From Magnaporthiopsis rhizophila (lineage: Eukaryota; Ascomycota; Sordariomycetes; Magnaporthales; Magnaporthaceae), in contig PYSS01000002.1 of the NCBI GenBank assembly GCA_003049465.1, positions 1 to 64,000 on the forward strand: a stretch of DNA of 64,000 bases, in the 5' to 3' direction. Made by a program: the position numbers and the translations under genes. Below the pieces are notes generated by a model, which saw only the letters and a list, made by a program, of their open reading frames with translations, did no database searches and was not told the DNA's origin. This document shows positions 1 to 11,987 of the stretch, piece by piece (position 1 is the first letter of the stretch; each line of letters opens with the position of its first letter).

Positions 1-63
1 GCCAAGAGCGGCGGCAAGGGCAGTGCGCGACCGCGGCGGGCGGACGGGCGACTCGGTTACTGA
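1..63 (+). CDS. possible 3' end of an upstream gene
   Basis: The first 20 codons are open from the window edge and end at TGA (61-63). The peptide is basic and glycine-rich, as many fungal C-terminal tails are. No domain can be seen and the reading frame cannot be checked, because the body of any gene would lie outside the window. It could equally be noncoding. Confidence 0.2.
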   Translation, partial: AKSGGKGSARPRRADGRLGY

Positions 64-837
64 CCATTTTTGTCGAGTGGTGTGTATGTTGTAACTATAC
101 GGTTGCGCGGGTTCGGCGACGGGGGCGGTCTGCTCAGGTAGGTGTGTGAAATGTTGCGACAGAACAGAGCTCGCGGGGAGGGTTCGGAGTAGAAATATCC
201 CCGTCGGGAATCCTTCGCTACTGTCCTGTGTGACTCTTTTTTCTTCCTGTCTCTCTTGCTTGGGGACAGATCTCAATGTTCGATGATGTTCCGAGGCCAG
301 CAAAATATAAACGTGTCGTTGCGTTTTTAGCGCATTCGAAAAGAAGAATCAAGTTGTCTGCCTGCCTTTGGCCCTTTTTGCCAGATGCCACATTTCCAGC
401 AATGGAATGTCGTTCCCGAATGGCGCGGCGAAATCCCCACCACCACCCCCCGGAGCCCCCCTGTTCCCGCGGGCGTCCGGTGGGTCGTCGCTTGCGGGGA
501 TGGGGAGGCTGATTGGCTGGCGCGTGGAGGGTAGAATCCAAGAGGGGTTTTTTGGACCGCCGCTCGCTTGCCAAAACAGGACGTTTCGCGTGGTTTCGTG
601 GTTCGGAGCTTTGACAGATTTTACATAGAACGACACGGGATATATATATATATATATATATATATCGCGAAAAAGTAAACGCTGCGCAAGCCACAGTTCA
701 AGGCGCCACATGTCAGTCGCATCTTTGGTGGCAAGGAAGCCAGGCAGCAAGTTGTGGCTCGAAAAAACAGCGAAAAGAAAAGAAAAAAAGGCAGAGGACA
801 AAAGACGAAGGGGATAATAGCAATAGCATATCCAACC
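64..837. other. intergenic/5' region of the small membrane protein gene
   Basis: No supportable gene. It holds an AT dinucleotide repeat (640-665) and purine-rich sequence just before the ATG at 838. Short open frames on both strands are low in complexity and look like chance. Confidence 0.6.
640..665. repeat. (AT)n microsatellite, about 13 units
   Basis: Uninterrupted alternating A/T about 170 bp upstream of the ATG at 838. It may lie in the promoter or 5' leader of that gene. Confidence 0.95.
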
Positions 838-1366
838 ATGATTCCAAGGACACCACCCCTCGCCGTCGCCCGTCTGAGCCGCCGTCCCGCACGTGCTCTC
901 CTCGGCCTGTCCCGGACAGTCCAGCTGCAACGCCGACACGGCAGCTCATCGCAGCCCTCGCACACCGTGAGTCTTCACAACAGACGCAACGTTGTCTCGT
1001 TCGACAACTGACAACCTCCCCCAGTCCAACTTCTACAAGACCTTCGGCCGGCCCGTCTTCAAGGTCTCACTCTCGGCCATCTTCGTCTACCAGCTCGTCT
1101 ACTGGGCCTGGGTGAAGCTTGAGCAGGATGAGATTAGGGAAGAACGCGCAGGTATATGATGCCCTCCCTGCTTTCGTGCGTGTGTGTGTGTGTGTGTGTG
1201 TTTGGGTGCGGATATGGGTGTGTGTGTGTGTTTTATTCTTATTTTTTTTCTCTCTTTTGCGAACGTTGCCACTAATCCCGTGGCTACTCCAGCCGAGATG
1301 GCCAGCTTAGAAGCACAAGTCGAATCGCTGCAGGCGCAACAGGCGGCTCGCAAACAAGCCAAATGA
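838..1366 (+). CDS. small mitochondrial-type membrane protein, DUF5321-like
   Basis: Three exons (838-966, 1025-1151, 1293-1366) give 109 residues. Both introns have good donors (GTGAGT at 967, GTATAT at 1152) and AG acceptors, and the frame is continuous across them. The first 40 residues are rich in Arg, Ser and Pro without acidic residues, like a mitochondrial presequence. One hydrophobic segment follows (about residues 55-72, ending VYQLVYWAWVKLE), then a charged helix of Glu, Gln, Lys and Ala that could be a coiled coil. This layout resembles the small fungal proteins I recall as DUF5321, of unknown function and probably in the inner mitochondrial membrane. Location and family are inference; the gene model is well supported. 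Confidence 0.75.
1179..1202 (+). repeat. (GT)n microsatellite inside intron 2
   Basis: Alternating GT early in the intron 1152-1292, followed by a second shorter GT run near 1218-1231 and a T-rich stretch before the acceptor. Confidence 0.9.
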
Positions 1367-1943
1367 AACTAATATTGTTATGGGTTGTTTTTAGTGGTTG
1401 TGTATTATTATCATATTTTGTGTGAAGTTGGTCGTGAGGAAATAAGAGTTGCATGTGCATGTAATGTTTGTGCCTTGATAAACCCCACGATGATGGGGCA
1501 AGTTCCCGGCTTTTATAGGCATGCGTCAAATGTCACTTGCATCATTTGGCCATTATCGTCAAGTCCGTGATTCAGACCAGACAAACTATTCCGATGAAGA
1601 GTAAAACACTCGTGCTTGTAAACCCCAAAGAAACATGTTGGACCCATCCTAACCATTAAACTCGGAACCCCAACCTCTCTTGCTTCCAATGGTGCAGTGT
1701 CCCCTCACTAGAAAGACAAGGATAAACAACCCCTCCAAAATCCAGACGTCTAAAAAAGACACGTCACGAAGCATAACAAACAAAAAAGCCCAACGGCATA
1801 GTGAAACTAGGAAAAGAGTCATACATAACCATAACCTATCAACCCACAACACATCTATCCACAAGCCTCCACCCAGACCACCGCCTCGCCACGACGACGA
1901 AGCGGCGGCCGAGGCCGACGAGGCCCGAGGGGCGGCATTTGCT
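1367..1943. other. convergent 3' region
   Basis: The left gene (+) and mid1 (-) end towards each other here. The sequence is AT-richer than the flanking exons and I see no gene in it. It presumably holds both 3' untranslated regions. Confidence 0.6.
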
Positions 1944-4060
1944 CTACATCAACGCCAGCCCCAGGGCGGCCGCGGCCCCGTAAAGCATCACTTGCGACAG
2001 CGCGCCCACCGCCGGAGACGACGGCGCCGACGACGATCCAGGCCAGCCAGCGGCCCTTGACCAGGCGCGCGCAAAGTGGCTGTCGGCGGGGAAGTTGCAC
2101 ATGAACTCTCCCTCCGGGGTCGTCACGTTGGGGTGGTAGCTGTGGTTGTACCCGTGGCGCGATGTCGGGATCGGGCACTGGAACTGGAGCTTTGGGTGGC
2201 AACTCTGCGTCAGGTCGTAACAGAGGTAGTCGCAGGGGAGGAGCTCCTTGTAAGGACCCGGCTGGATCTCCTTGTTTATGAAGCTGTTGCGCGACCCCGT
2301 GAACGCGGCCATCTCTCGCTCCTTCTCGGTGAGGCCCTTCAGCTCGTCGTTGGTCAGGTTGCGGCCGTCCGGCAGCGGGCTATTGATATTGCGCGCGTGG
2401 AGCCAGGGCTTGGTGGACGAGAACTCCTCGCAGCGCGGGATCGAGACGGCGCAGACCCAGTCCTTGTACGCGTCGTCGCAGTCCTGGCAGTTGCGAGCCA
2501 GCGAGTAGAGGGACGTCGGCTCCGTCAGGCACTGTATCTGGGCAAGCGCCTTCTTGAAGTTTTCATAGACACCCTTTACATGGTTGTCGTACAGATTAGC
2601 GAGCTCTGTAGAGTTGAATTTGGCCCTGTTGGCTGGGACCGAGTACGCGACTTTGTTGCAAAACTGGAGGCTGCTGATGAGCATGCAGCTGCTTCCTTGA
2701 TCTGTGATTCCGAGCTGGTCAGTATGCGGCGTTAAGCTGGAAACAAGGTAAGGGAGGCTGACATACCTTGCCTGGTGGCGAAATTGGTGGCCCTAAAGAC
2801 CAGTCCGCCGCCGCCAGGAGAGTTGCTCCGCGCCTCCCTGGCCAAAATGGTGCTGTAGTTGGTGCCTGCGCGGAGGCCCGACAGGTGGAACTGCTGTCTC
2901 GTCGCACTCCCCGATCCCCCGGCCGACATGCTGGTGCGCACCAGGCTCGAGTTCCTCCCGTCCTTGATTCCCGCTATCTGCGCGTAGGTCTGCAGGCCGC
3001 ACAAGGAGTAGCGCACGCCGCTGATGGACCGGTCGTTCCCCTGGTTCGCAAACACGACGAAGGGGTGCTGCTGCTGTTCGCTGCCAGCGGGTCGCGCGCC
3101 CAGGTCGCGCGTGGTGAGGACCGCGTTCGAGTCGTCGCTATCCACCCACACCAGGTCGGTCGCCGACGACGACGACGGTGACGAGCGCTCGCCCGGAGGC
3201 CGGTCCTCATACGCATGGTACGACGCATCGACTGAGGCCGCAACCTCGAAATTGTAGACGCCCGAGAAGGCGCTCTCCTTGATCGTCGGGGCCGTCACCT
3301 GCACGAAGACGTCCTCGGACGAGCTGACGTTGACCATGACGGCGCCCTCGGTGAAGACGTGCCACGTGCCCTTGTCGTCCACGGAGCCGGGCTTCACGCC
3401 CTCGGAGCCCGGGCTCGTCGAGGAGAGGTACAAGGTGAGCTGCGGCGGTTCCATCTGCGTCGCGTCGGCGATGGGCTGGGGCTGTATGCACGTGTTGGCC
3501 GATATGTAGACCGTCCGCGTCCCCTGCTGCCGCCTCTGGACGGCGGCGTTTGCCTGCTCCTCCGCCTCGGACGCGGCCGGGGCCACGTCCCGACTGTCCG
3601 TCAGCCGCGAGGGCTCCTCCTGGGTCCCGCCCAGGGGGTCCCTCCGCAGCTCCATGTGTTGTTGCTCCCTCCCTTGTATAGACGCCCTCTCAAAGACAAA
3701 GACCTTGTTCGTCCCCGGCTTGATCTCCGACTTTTCCGGGACATTGTTCCGCAGCGCCGAGATGCCCGGCGGTGCCCTCCCGATTATGCTGCTGCCGAAG
3801 GCGGCAAACAGAGGCTCGTACTGGACGGCCGTGTGCCTCACCCTGAGATCAGCGCCGCCGTCGCTATCGTGCGTGCTGAGCCCGTCGGCGGCCGGCAGGG
3901 TGAGGACGGCGGCGTCGTGGTCCGGTAATGGCGGCCGGGCCGAGAGGATCTCTTGCGCGAGGGCAAAGTTGGGCGAGAAGAGTGTGAGGTAGATGAGGAT
4001 CAGGGCGCACGAGGCGAGCAGCGACGCCGCCAGTCGCGACTGTAGAGGGGTCAGCTGCAT
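1944..4060 (-). CDS. mid1: Mid1-type stretch-activated calcium channel component
   Basis: Two exons (4060-2767 and 2701-1944; intron 2702-2766, donor GTATGT) encode 683 residues. Mid1 is the regulatory partner of the Cch1 calcium channel at the plasma membrane and is needed for Ca2+ entry during stress and tip growth. The N-terminus carries a hydrophobic signal segment (about residues 10-35). The middle is a variable Ser/Thr-rich extracellular region with several N-glycosylation sites. The second exon is the conserved cysteine-rich part, including FCNKVAYSVP, NCQDCDDAYKDWVC and LLPCDYLCYDL. The C-terminus ends in a short hydrophobic tail, as in fungal Mid1. The ATG at 4060 was chosen because it directly precedes the signal segment; the open frame runs further upstream but looks like leader. 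Family assignment is strong. Confidence 0.92.
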
Positions 4061-5218
4061 CGCCGGAGACCTGCCCACATCGGCGCGCAAGGGGCAGGCA
4101 GGCAGGCTGGCTGGCTGGCTTGTGATGCGGCTGAGGCTGCTTCGGATTTGAAAAGAAATCAAGGCCCAGGGCTTGGGCCCGGCGTCAATTGGATTTTCCC
4201 TGCCCCTCTCTCCCTCGGTCTGTCGTGATCTCGCCGGGGTGGTCTTTCGAGGATTCGCGCGTAGGCTGGGCTACCGTTGCCAATGTCGAATGGAAATCCA
4301 GCCGCAATCGATGCTCGACGACAATTTTTGATTATCTCGCACTAGCGTGTTGTCTATATCCTTGGTCGGGTCGACAATTGGCTGGCTCAAAAATGCATAA
4401 ATCGGCATGAGAACATGAGGACGCAGTCGCTGACGGACGTTGCGGTTTCACGGGCTGACGTTGCACGGTGAGAGCTGTCTCGGCCCCGACAGGGGGTTGC
4501 ATTTCAGGTCAGTGGATTCTTGAGCGCTCGCAGCCCCGCCCTCCAGCTTCCAAGTTCACGCCACTCAACCCAATCTAATGCCGCCCCTGGTGCATCGCCA
4601 ATCTGATCCAGCACAAACCGTCGATCAAAAGAGTGGCTGCAGCGCCGCATACACGCCAGTTTGGTATTCTGGTACAGAGTACAATCCCATAACAGCATCC
4701 TGAGGTCATCTTGTGACATGGGCTGAAACGTAAGGAAAATGCGTCCGGAGAAAACGCCGGGTGCGCGTCACATAGTGTACAATACAACGGGTAACAACCA
4801 GATACTTCTATTGAAGCCCACCCAGAAATCCCACCGCCAGCTACGAACCATGCCCCCTTACAGCTATAAATCCAACCGATAACCAAACAGCCATACCATA
4901 CCATCCCATCACCATTTTCCGTGCCGTCCCCATCATAAACCTTCTCACCCAAAGATGAGTGTCCTCTGTCACACGTACCAGGCCTAGTACAAGTGGTCCA
5001 TCATTCCGGAATGCCGAGCCAGCCCTGCACCAGGTATCGTTCATAAAACTTGCCCCGTTCTTGCCGGTGGTGCGAGCGACCCATTGCGCGCCGCGATGTA
5101 CAATCATCATGCTTTTTTTGCGACTTGTCCGAAGCCCCGACATGCCCCGCGGAGAGCTTCGCCCGCGTTCGACGCCATGGGGCCCGTCAGGGGAGCCGCC
5201 CAAGGCCGCGAGAATCGC
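4061..5218. other. mid1 5' region and yop1 3' region
   Basis: About 1.15 kb between the start of mid1 and the stop of yop1, both on the minus strand. No gene is supportable. It should contain the mid1 promoter and the yop1 3' untranslated region. Confidence 0.6.
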
Positions 5219-6016
5219 TTACTGGTCCTTGTTGAGCGCGTCGGCCTTGGCCCGGAGGTTGCTGGACGGCGAGCCGTGCACAAAGTAGCGCGAGAGCGTA
5301 GGCTGGAGGAACGAGCGGAAAACGATGTCGGCGCCCCGGAAGGCCGGCAGCGACAGCCACAGGAGGAAGACGAACTTGAAGGTGTAGTAGAAGGGGAACC
5401 AGTAGACAACGCTAACCAGGCTCTCGACGACACTGCACATGGGTCTTGTCAGCAGGGGCTGCTCCGCGGATACCGAGTTATCGCCTCGGCTTATCTCGGG
5501 TCGTTCGTGATGGCACTTACGTGAAGAGAGCAAAGACAACCCAGTACTAGAGTGTTACCACCAGTCGACGATTAGCGACCTTATTGCACCAAGGACGAGC
5601 CCAAGAGCCGCGGATACAAACTTACTGTCAGCCACTGCGTATCGTCCTCCTTATGCGCCGAGAAGAGCGCGCCCAGCGAGTAGTAGGCGGGGATCCCAAA
5701 GCCGGCAATGTTGGTCAGGAGCTGGCCGCCGAGGTTGAAGACGATAAGGAAGAAGTAGAGGGCAGCGACGCCGACGACGGCGTAGGCCTTGGGGACGCCG
5801 AACTGCTTCTCGAGGTTGTTGAGGGCGGGGTACTTGGACAGCTGCTCGATCCGGGGCCAGGTTAGCACGGGCCTTCGCGATGGAGCCGGGAGGAGGGGAC
5901 ACGTCTTCCAGGACCGGCAGAGCCGGCGACGGCTTCCAAAAAAGCGCATAGAGATGTCGTACCTCACGGTCGAGCTGCCCGAGATAGTACTGGGCGCGGT
6001 CCTGAGGGGACGACAT
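5219..6016 (-). CDS. yop1: Yop1/REEP5 ER membrane-shaping protein
   Basis: Four exons (6016-5963, 5841-5626, 5546-5521, 5432-5219) give 169 residues with every junction in phase; the third exon is only 26 nt. Yop1 belongs to the TB2/DP1/HVA22 family and, with reticulons, curves ER tubules by inserting hydrophobic hairpins. Visible hallmarks are SKYPALNNLEKQFGVPKAY, the first hairpin with LYFFLIVFNLGGQLL, PAYYSLGALF, DDTQWLTYWVVFALFT spanning exons 2-4, and YWFPFYYTFKFVFLLWLSLP followed by the FRGADIVFRSF segment. Length matches the family. The ATG at 6016 gives the usual Q-Y-Y-L-G-Q-L-D-R-E start. No oddities. Confidence 0.95.
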
Positions 6017-8118
6017 GTTTGGGCGGATGTGGCGGAGGGGTGTTCTTCACAATGCGGCGGGGCTTGATAAGAGCGAGCAAGAAGAGGAAGCTATTTTCTG
6101 AGCGTGGAGGAGCAGGAAATTTAGCACTGAAGCCTGCGGAAGCTAGGTAGGTTGTGTATGCAACGGGGACAAGGAGTAAAAAAGGGCCCGGCTCAGCTGC
6201 TTATGATGTGGATGAGGAGTTGGGCTTGGGAGGGTGGGAGACTGACTTCGGGGTGGTTGCGTAGTATTTGCTGATTGATTTGTGTGAGGTGGGCTTTTCT
6301 TTGTCTTGCATTCGGGCCCAAGCCAAGTGATGCAAGCTAAGGCGCCGAATCGGTGGGTTGGTTCCTCCTGCCTGCCGAGCCGTGCGGGCTCTGACGCATG
6401 AGCTGAGGTGGCTGGTGCGGAGTGGCCAGCAAGCAAGCAAGCACGGCCTGGTCCGATGTGCGTTCTTTTTCTTGCGGCCTGAGGCATGTGCCAGCCAATT
6501 AGAAAGCCCAGTGCTCCGAAGCTTCCAACGCATTTTGAAGTGTCGAGACCCCTGCGGCGGCCTATCACCTCCGCTGGTGCTTCCTCATTGCAGATGTTGT
6601 TGTTTTCTTATCGGGATGCCCTGCATCATATGTGTTACTGCCCGTCCCCTCCTGCCATGTATGCTTGTGCCTTTCTGGCATTCACGTTGGACGTGCCCAC
6701 GCTTTGTTTGGAATACAAGTGCAACCTCCCTGCGAATGTTTTCTGGACACCTCTCGTTGGGCTCCGGAGCTTCCATTGCTTTCTTGTTCGGTGTTCGGGG
6801 AATACGTGTATGTGCTCTTTGTTATTTCGTCACGTGCGACTCTTCATTTGGTCTCGACATAATCAATCAACATGCCAGGGGGTTTATTATGAGGCCCGAA
6901 ACCCAATGCGAGAGTTCCCGGGAGTCGGGAGGTGGACTGGCCATGCACCGGCGATCCCGTGTTGTATCTCCTCCCCTGGGCGTCCAGATTGTTCCGACGT
7001 CATCATCCTGGCTCTCGCCTGCTGCTCTCCTGATATGTTCGACGAGGCATGCATCTTCTTCGAACAGCCAGACGGCGTATGGCTTTTTGCGTTTACTGCC
7101 CCTCCGACAACAAGATGCTCGTCGGAAGCAAAATAGCTTATTTTGATATACCAAAAAAAAAAAAAAAAAGTAAATGTTTACGACCACATGGCATGCCCCG
7201 CGTCGGGCCATCCAGTCCTATTGGTGCTATCTGATTTGTTGCGCGACCTTCTTGGCGTCACTGTCTCGCGTCTGCGTGTTTCTTTTAAAAGCGAGCCCTG
7301 GCTATGTGGTCTCAAAATTCGGCCTAGGTCATGTCGGTGCCAGGCCTCGGCGCCAGGTCCAGTAGCCCCGGGCCGGGCGTGGCGTATCATCCCTGTCGGT
7401 TCGGATCAAGGCGCTGATTGTATGGCCTGAGGCAGAGTAAATGGTGTGTGTGTTCACGACGCGACTTGGACTCGACCTCCTTTGCCCAGCCCCCGGGTTC
7501 TGGCCTATTATTGGGGCAGCATCGTGCATTTCATATGAACGCCAGGGCTGGTGCAATTCGCATACAAGCATACAAAGTGATTTGCTCCCTCGGGACTGCC
7601 AGTGTGATCCCCTTTTCTATGCATCGCAGCGTTATTTCGTTTCTCAAAGACAAAATTCTGAATAATCTCCGCCTTCTGCACATTTTTGGAGCCAGCCGCC
7701 CAAAAAGGCAGTGCCTCGCTGTTAGGCCGCTTCCCTGGCTCTGCGTACCCGCTTGCGGGGGTTGGTGCATCCGATCGAGAATGTTTTGAGATTACAGTCA
7801 CGTGCCCCGACTCCCTGGTCGGTTGGCGGGTCAGAGCCGGGACCCGAGGAAAACAAAACAAGCGAAATCCTCCTTTCAGAGACTTGCTCCCACCACACCA
7901 GCCCAGCCCCCATGTTTAGCTGCGCCAAGTTTGTCAACAAAGCCGCTGCATGTCACGACCATGAACAACCCGGGTATGGCCGACCATTCTATCCTGCTAT
8001 TCTGATACGCGATTTCTTTTCTTTCTTGCGACTGCTTCCATCGGCGCTTCAAACTGTCGGATGCTGCGTGTTTTTTTTGGCGTCCCAGAGCTAATTTGTT
8101 TTGATTCCGTCAGCACAC
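6017..8118. other. divergent intergenic region, yop1 and RFX gene
   Basis: About 2.1 kb between two divergent genes. It probably contains both promoters and a long 5' leader for the RFX gene. It includes an A-run (about 7151-7168). Just before the RFX start, the T-rich stretch ending in CAG (about 8091-8113) looks like an intron acceptor, so a 5' exon of the RFX gene may lie here. No conserved protein segment was seen. Confidence 0.5.
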
Positions 8119-10744
8119 ATGATGGAGGTTGGGAGACCCGCAAAGTCGAGGAGACGCACCCAGTCGCGGGGGTCGACGGCATCGATTCACAGCGTGACGA
8201 CGGCGTCCAATCTCGACCACTCGTTCGCCGACACATCAGCCGTGTATTCTACACAATGGCTGTCCCAGGACCGCACCCAGCCCCGGGAGCTGGCGCCCGC
8301 TCCCGCACACATGGCCCGGATGGCCGACCACCTCGGCACGGAGCACATGATACTGCAGGCCGCTTCGCATCTGCAAGCCGCCCGCGACTTCTCAATGGAC
8401 ACGTCCATGGGCTCTGTTGGCCACGCCGTCTCGTTCCACCAGCACGCGCCAATGGGCCACGCGCCGATCCCGACCGACAGCATGAGCGTGAACAACAGCT
8501 TTGTGGAGGGCGATAGTCAGATGATGGATCGCGAGGGCGAGGGTGATGGCGACTCGGTTGCGGGCGTGTCGAGCACCGGCAAGGCTGCCCGCTCCAGCGC
8601 TAACAACGAGCTTGAGATGCGCCAGCTCTTCTCACAAAACAAGCACAGGACGCTTGTTGACGTGGCTGAGGAGCTGCACGGGAATGAACGCGGTCCTCAT
8701 TCTGAGAGGACGCGACAGGTGTTTGCAATGCTTTGGTTGGTGTTATCTTCCAGAATGTTTCGTGGTTTGCCCGTGTTTCGAGTATGCTTCTAACAAGCAG
8801 CGTCGCGTAGGATCAACCAAGTATGCACAAAGGGCAAAGGCTCAGTACCTCGAGGTCGAGTGTACGCCAACTACGCCTCGCGCTGCGCGACGGAACGCAT
8901 CACTGTGCTCAACCCTGCTAGCTTCGGAAAGCTCGTTCGCGTCCTCTTTCCGGGTCTCAAGACAAGGCGACTCGGTGTCCGCGGCGAATCAAAGTATCAC
9001 TACGTCAACTTTGCTCTGACGGAAGAGCAGCCGGAACTGAAGGATCCACCAAGCATCCCGCAAGTGCCTCTGACAGAGAGCGCCAGCCTGACGCAAAACT
9101 TCAAGTATGTTCTCGTAGCCTTTTTCTGATGTCATAGCTGCCGGTGGCTGGCGAAAACTTTGTATACTGATGCTCCACCTCAGCACCATCCCTGGCCGAG
9201 CCGCATCAGTGCGAGCCGAAAGGGCGCCGCTGCCCTCTCCTGACCACCACAACCTTTACCAGCAGCAACAGCAGCAGACGGACTTGCAAACTTCACGGCC
9301 ACGCCAGTATAGGCATAGTGTATACAACATGCCAAAGGTGTCGACACTCGACGAGCTCCAGTCGTCAACACAGAAGACGGCACTTCAACTATCACTGTCC
9401 GTCGACACAGGAGCCTCGTTCAAGCAATCGGACCCCGTTGTGCTTCCCCGAATCGAACCCTTCCTCCCGAGCGGCACGGACCCCGACGCGGCAAAGTCTC
9501 TGGCAGCTTTGTACCGGTCTCACTGCACATCACTGGTTGAGTGTGTACGCTACTGCAAGGAGAAGACCTTCTTCCACCTTTACACCTCTTTCCAAGGCAC
9601 ACTCACCATGCCTGTGCAGAAGCTCTTTTCGAATCCGGCGATCGCGCCATGGATTGAAGAGTGCGACTTTGTTCTTTATCAACGCATGATGCGGATCCTT
9701 TCGGGTCTGACGCTTCAAGTCGTGCCCAAGCCTGTGCTGGACACCATCAGGAGCATATCAGAGCGCTTGGTTACGCACATTCGCGAGTCCTTCCAGGGCC
9801 AACCGGCCCACGTCGTGCGCGCCAAGGAGGCACCGGCAACACTGTTTGCAGCGCTTTTGGATAGGGAGCTGAGGGTCAACTTGACAGCACATGCGGCTGC
9901 CAACATGCTGTCGAACCCGGCGAATCGCGACCAGATGTACCTCGACTGGATCACCATGGTGCAGACACGCAAGGTTGCCGAGAGCGTGCCATCGCGAGCC
10001 ATGGACGAGGTGGTCAATATCATGCTCACCGAGGTCAGGGATCTGCTGGATCCGGCCAACGTGCCGTGGGAAATGGAAGCGCTCACTCTCCACGGAGAGA
10101 TGACGGCGCGCAGTGGGCGACAGCCACAGCCAATATCGCTAGAGGACGCAGGGGCGTCGAGCGTTCTTGAGCGCTGGGCTGGCTTCCTACGGTCACTCCC
10201 TGAGCGATTCCCGTACGCGTCACACACGGACATCGTTTGGTGCGTCGATAGGCTCGGCTCAGCCGTCATGAGGGACCTGACCATTTCCCAGGGTAAGAGC
10301 TTCGGGTCATGGTGGGTCACCAAATGCTGGCTTGACGAGATGGTATCCTTTTTAGCGGAGCAGGGAGGTTTCCTTGCCATGAAGTCGACGCAGAGCGCCG
10401 CGCCCGTCGTGGACGGTGTCAAGGCGCCAGAGCTCAACCCCGAGCTTAGCCTACAAGGGTCGCACTACGGCGGCGCGGGCGGCGACGAGTTCAACAACCT
10501 GGGCTCGCACATGTCCCACGCGCAGTCTCAGCCCAACCGGGCTCCATTCCCTCCGAACAACAACGTATCAACCGCCGGCCACGACGACGGGTCACAATCT
10601 CCGAGCCACGACGACAGCGGCATTGGGATCCGCACACCAGACGAGGACTTCGCTCCAATGGACAAGTTCGAGTTCCCCACGCCGGACACAAGCCAATTGC
10701 TCAACGCTGGCGCCGATCTCCCTACCGTCATCTCCGCGTTATGA
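8119..10744 (+). CDS. RFX-type winged-helix transcription factor
   Basis: Three exons (8119-8735, 8811-9104, 9184-10744) give 823 residues. The RFX DNA-binding domain spans exons 1-2 (about residues 195-285): RQVFAMLW, then KGKGSVPRGRVYANY, CATERITVLNPASFGKLVR, VLFPGLKTRRLGVRGESKYHY, which is nearly the family consensus and binds X-box DNA. The long C-terminal part resembles the extended RFX dimerisation region; both ends are disordered. Known fungal relatives include yeast Crt1 (DNA-damage repressor of ribonucleotide reductase) and Acremonium CPCR1 (cephalosporin genes), so a nuclear regulator of division, damage response or secondary metabolism is likely. Intron 1 has a weak donor (GTTGGT at 8736) but a clear CTAAC branch site, and is needed to keep the domain intact. 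The first ATG was taken; an upstream stop at 8092 and an acceptor-like tract mean the true start could sit in an earlier exon. Confidence 0.92.
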
Positions 10745-11987
10745 GGTCGCACCTCTTTGATACCCTGGGCCTCGACGCAGTTGTTCCCTCTCTTCTATCT
10801 TGGCCGGTTCAGCTGGCCATTTTCACACTTAATCCTTTGTAACGTCGTGGAGGTTTGCGACATCCCCCTTCGCGACGTCACGATGAGACGACGAATGAGA
10901 TGAAGCTCTTTTTCTTTTTTTTTTTCCTTTTATGATTGTTCAGATCTTGTGCGAGTTAAAAAAAGATGCGGAGGACCGCTACTGGCAACGAAAACACACT
11001 GTGGATATCTTGCGATGTCTCGGTCGTTGGTTGAATCACACGGTTTGGCGTATCGTGCGCGTTTTTCATAGCGTCTTTTCTCATGTTCGGATTTCAAGGT
11101 TCTTTCTGGTTACCTTGATATCTGCTTGTATTGCTTGCTTCCTTGCTTGCGGCACTCCCTTTCTGGTTCTACTCCGGTTGGTCACTTGGGAGTCGGTTCG
11201 GGGTAATGGTTTTTTTTTTTTTTGTCCCTACACCGTCTTGGCCATGACTGGCCGTCGCGGTGACGGGCTTAGTTTTTCTGGCTCGGTCTGGGGGTTTGGT
11301 TCACGGAGGTGTCTTGGTCACCGTTGTGCGCTGGTTCCTTGGGGTGCTTCTTTGGTTATCATTTTGTTGTTTTGACGCTATACGTTATTACTCCCGAGAG
11401 TCTAATCACTGCTGCGAAAGCGACACTTCTGAGGTTGCTCATGGTTCTCTGTTGTGATGTTTCTGGAATGAACAGGGGTGGGGTGCAGTGACGGCAACCC
11501 CCGGATTTTCTTCTCCTGAATGCGAGGTAGATGTGGGGCATGCAATCACGCTTGCATCTTTCCCTGTGACCCCTTTTTGGCTGACCTTGGCGGATTGAGA
11601 AGCAAGTCGACGCCACCAAAGGGATCCGGCTTCACCGTTCCATGCCTGACATGTGAAGCCATGCCCCGTTTGGGAACGCCCAACAAAGCTAAAATTGAAG
11701 ATGGATGTCGCCTGGCTGTTCAGCTCCGATGGAAGCTGATCCTGATTTGTCGTCTCGGGGCTATGAGGCTGCCAACGCATAGCCAGCTCAAATTTCCCAA
11801 AACACACACAGCGCGCGTCGAGTGGCTCAGACCACCCCATCCGTTCATTGTTGGTGCTGCCTAGACGCGGCCACAAAGGTCCGATCGACGCAAACTTTTC
11901 CGTCGCCGGTAGATTGCCTGCTTGTCTTCTAAACACACATTCAATCCATCGTCCAGAAGAGAGAATAAGTCGGAAGAAGCAGTCAAG
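10745..11987. other. intergenic region
   Basis: 1.24 kb with T-runs (about 10910-10925 and 11207-11224). I see no gene. It should hold the RFX 3' untranslated region and the promoter of the lipase gene, both on the plus strand. Confidence 0.55.
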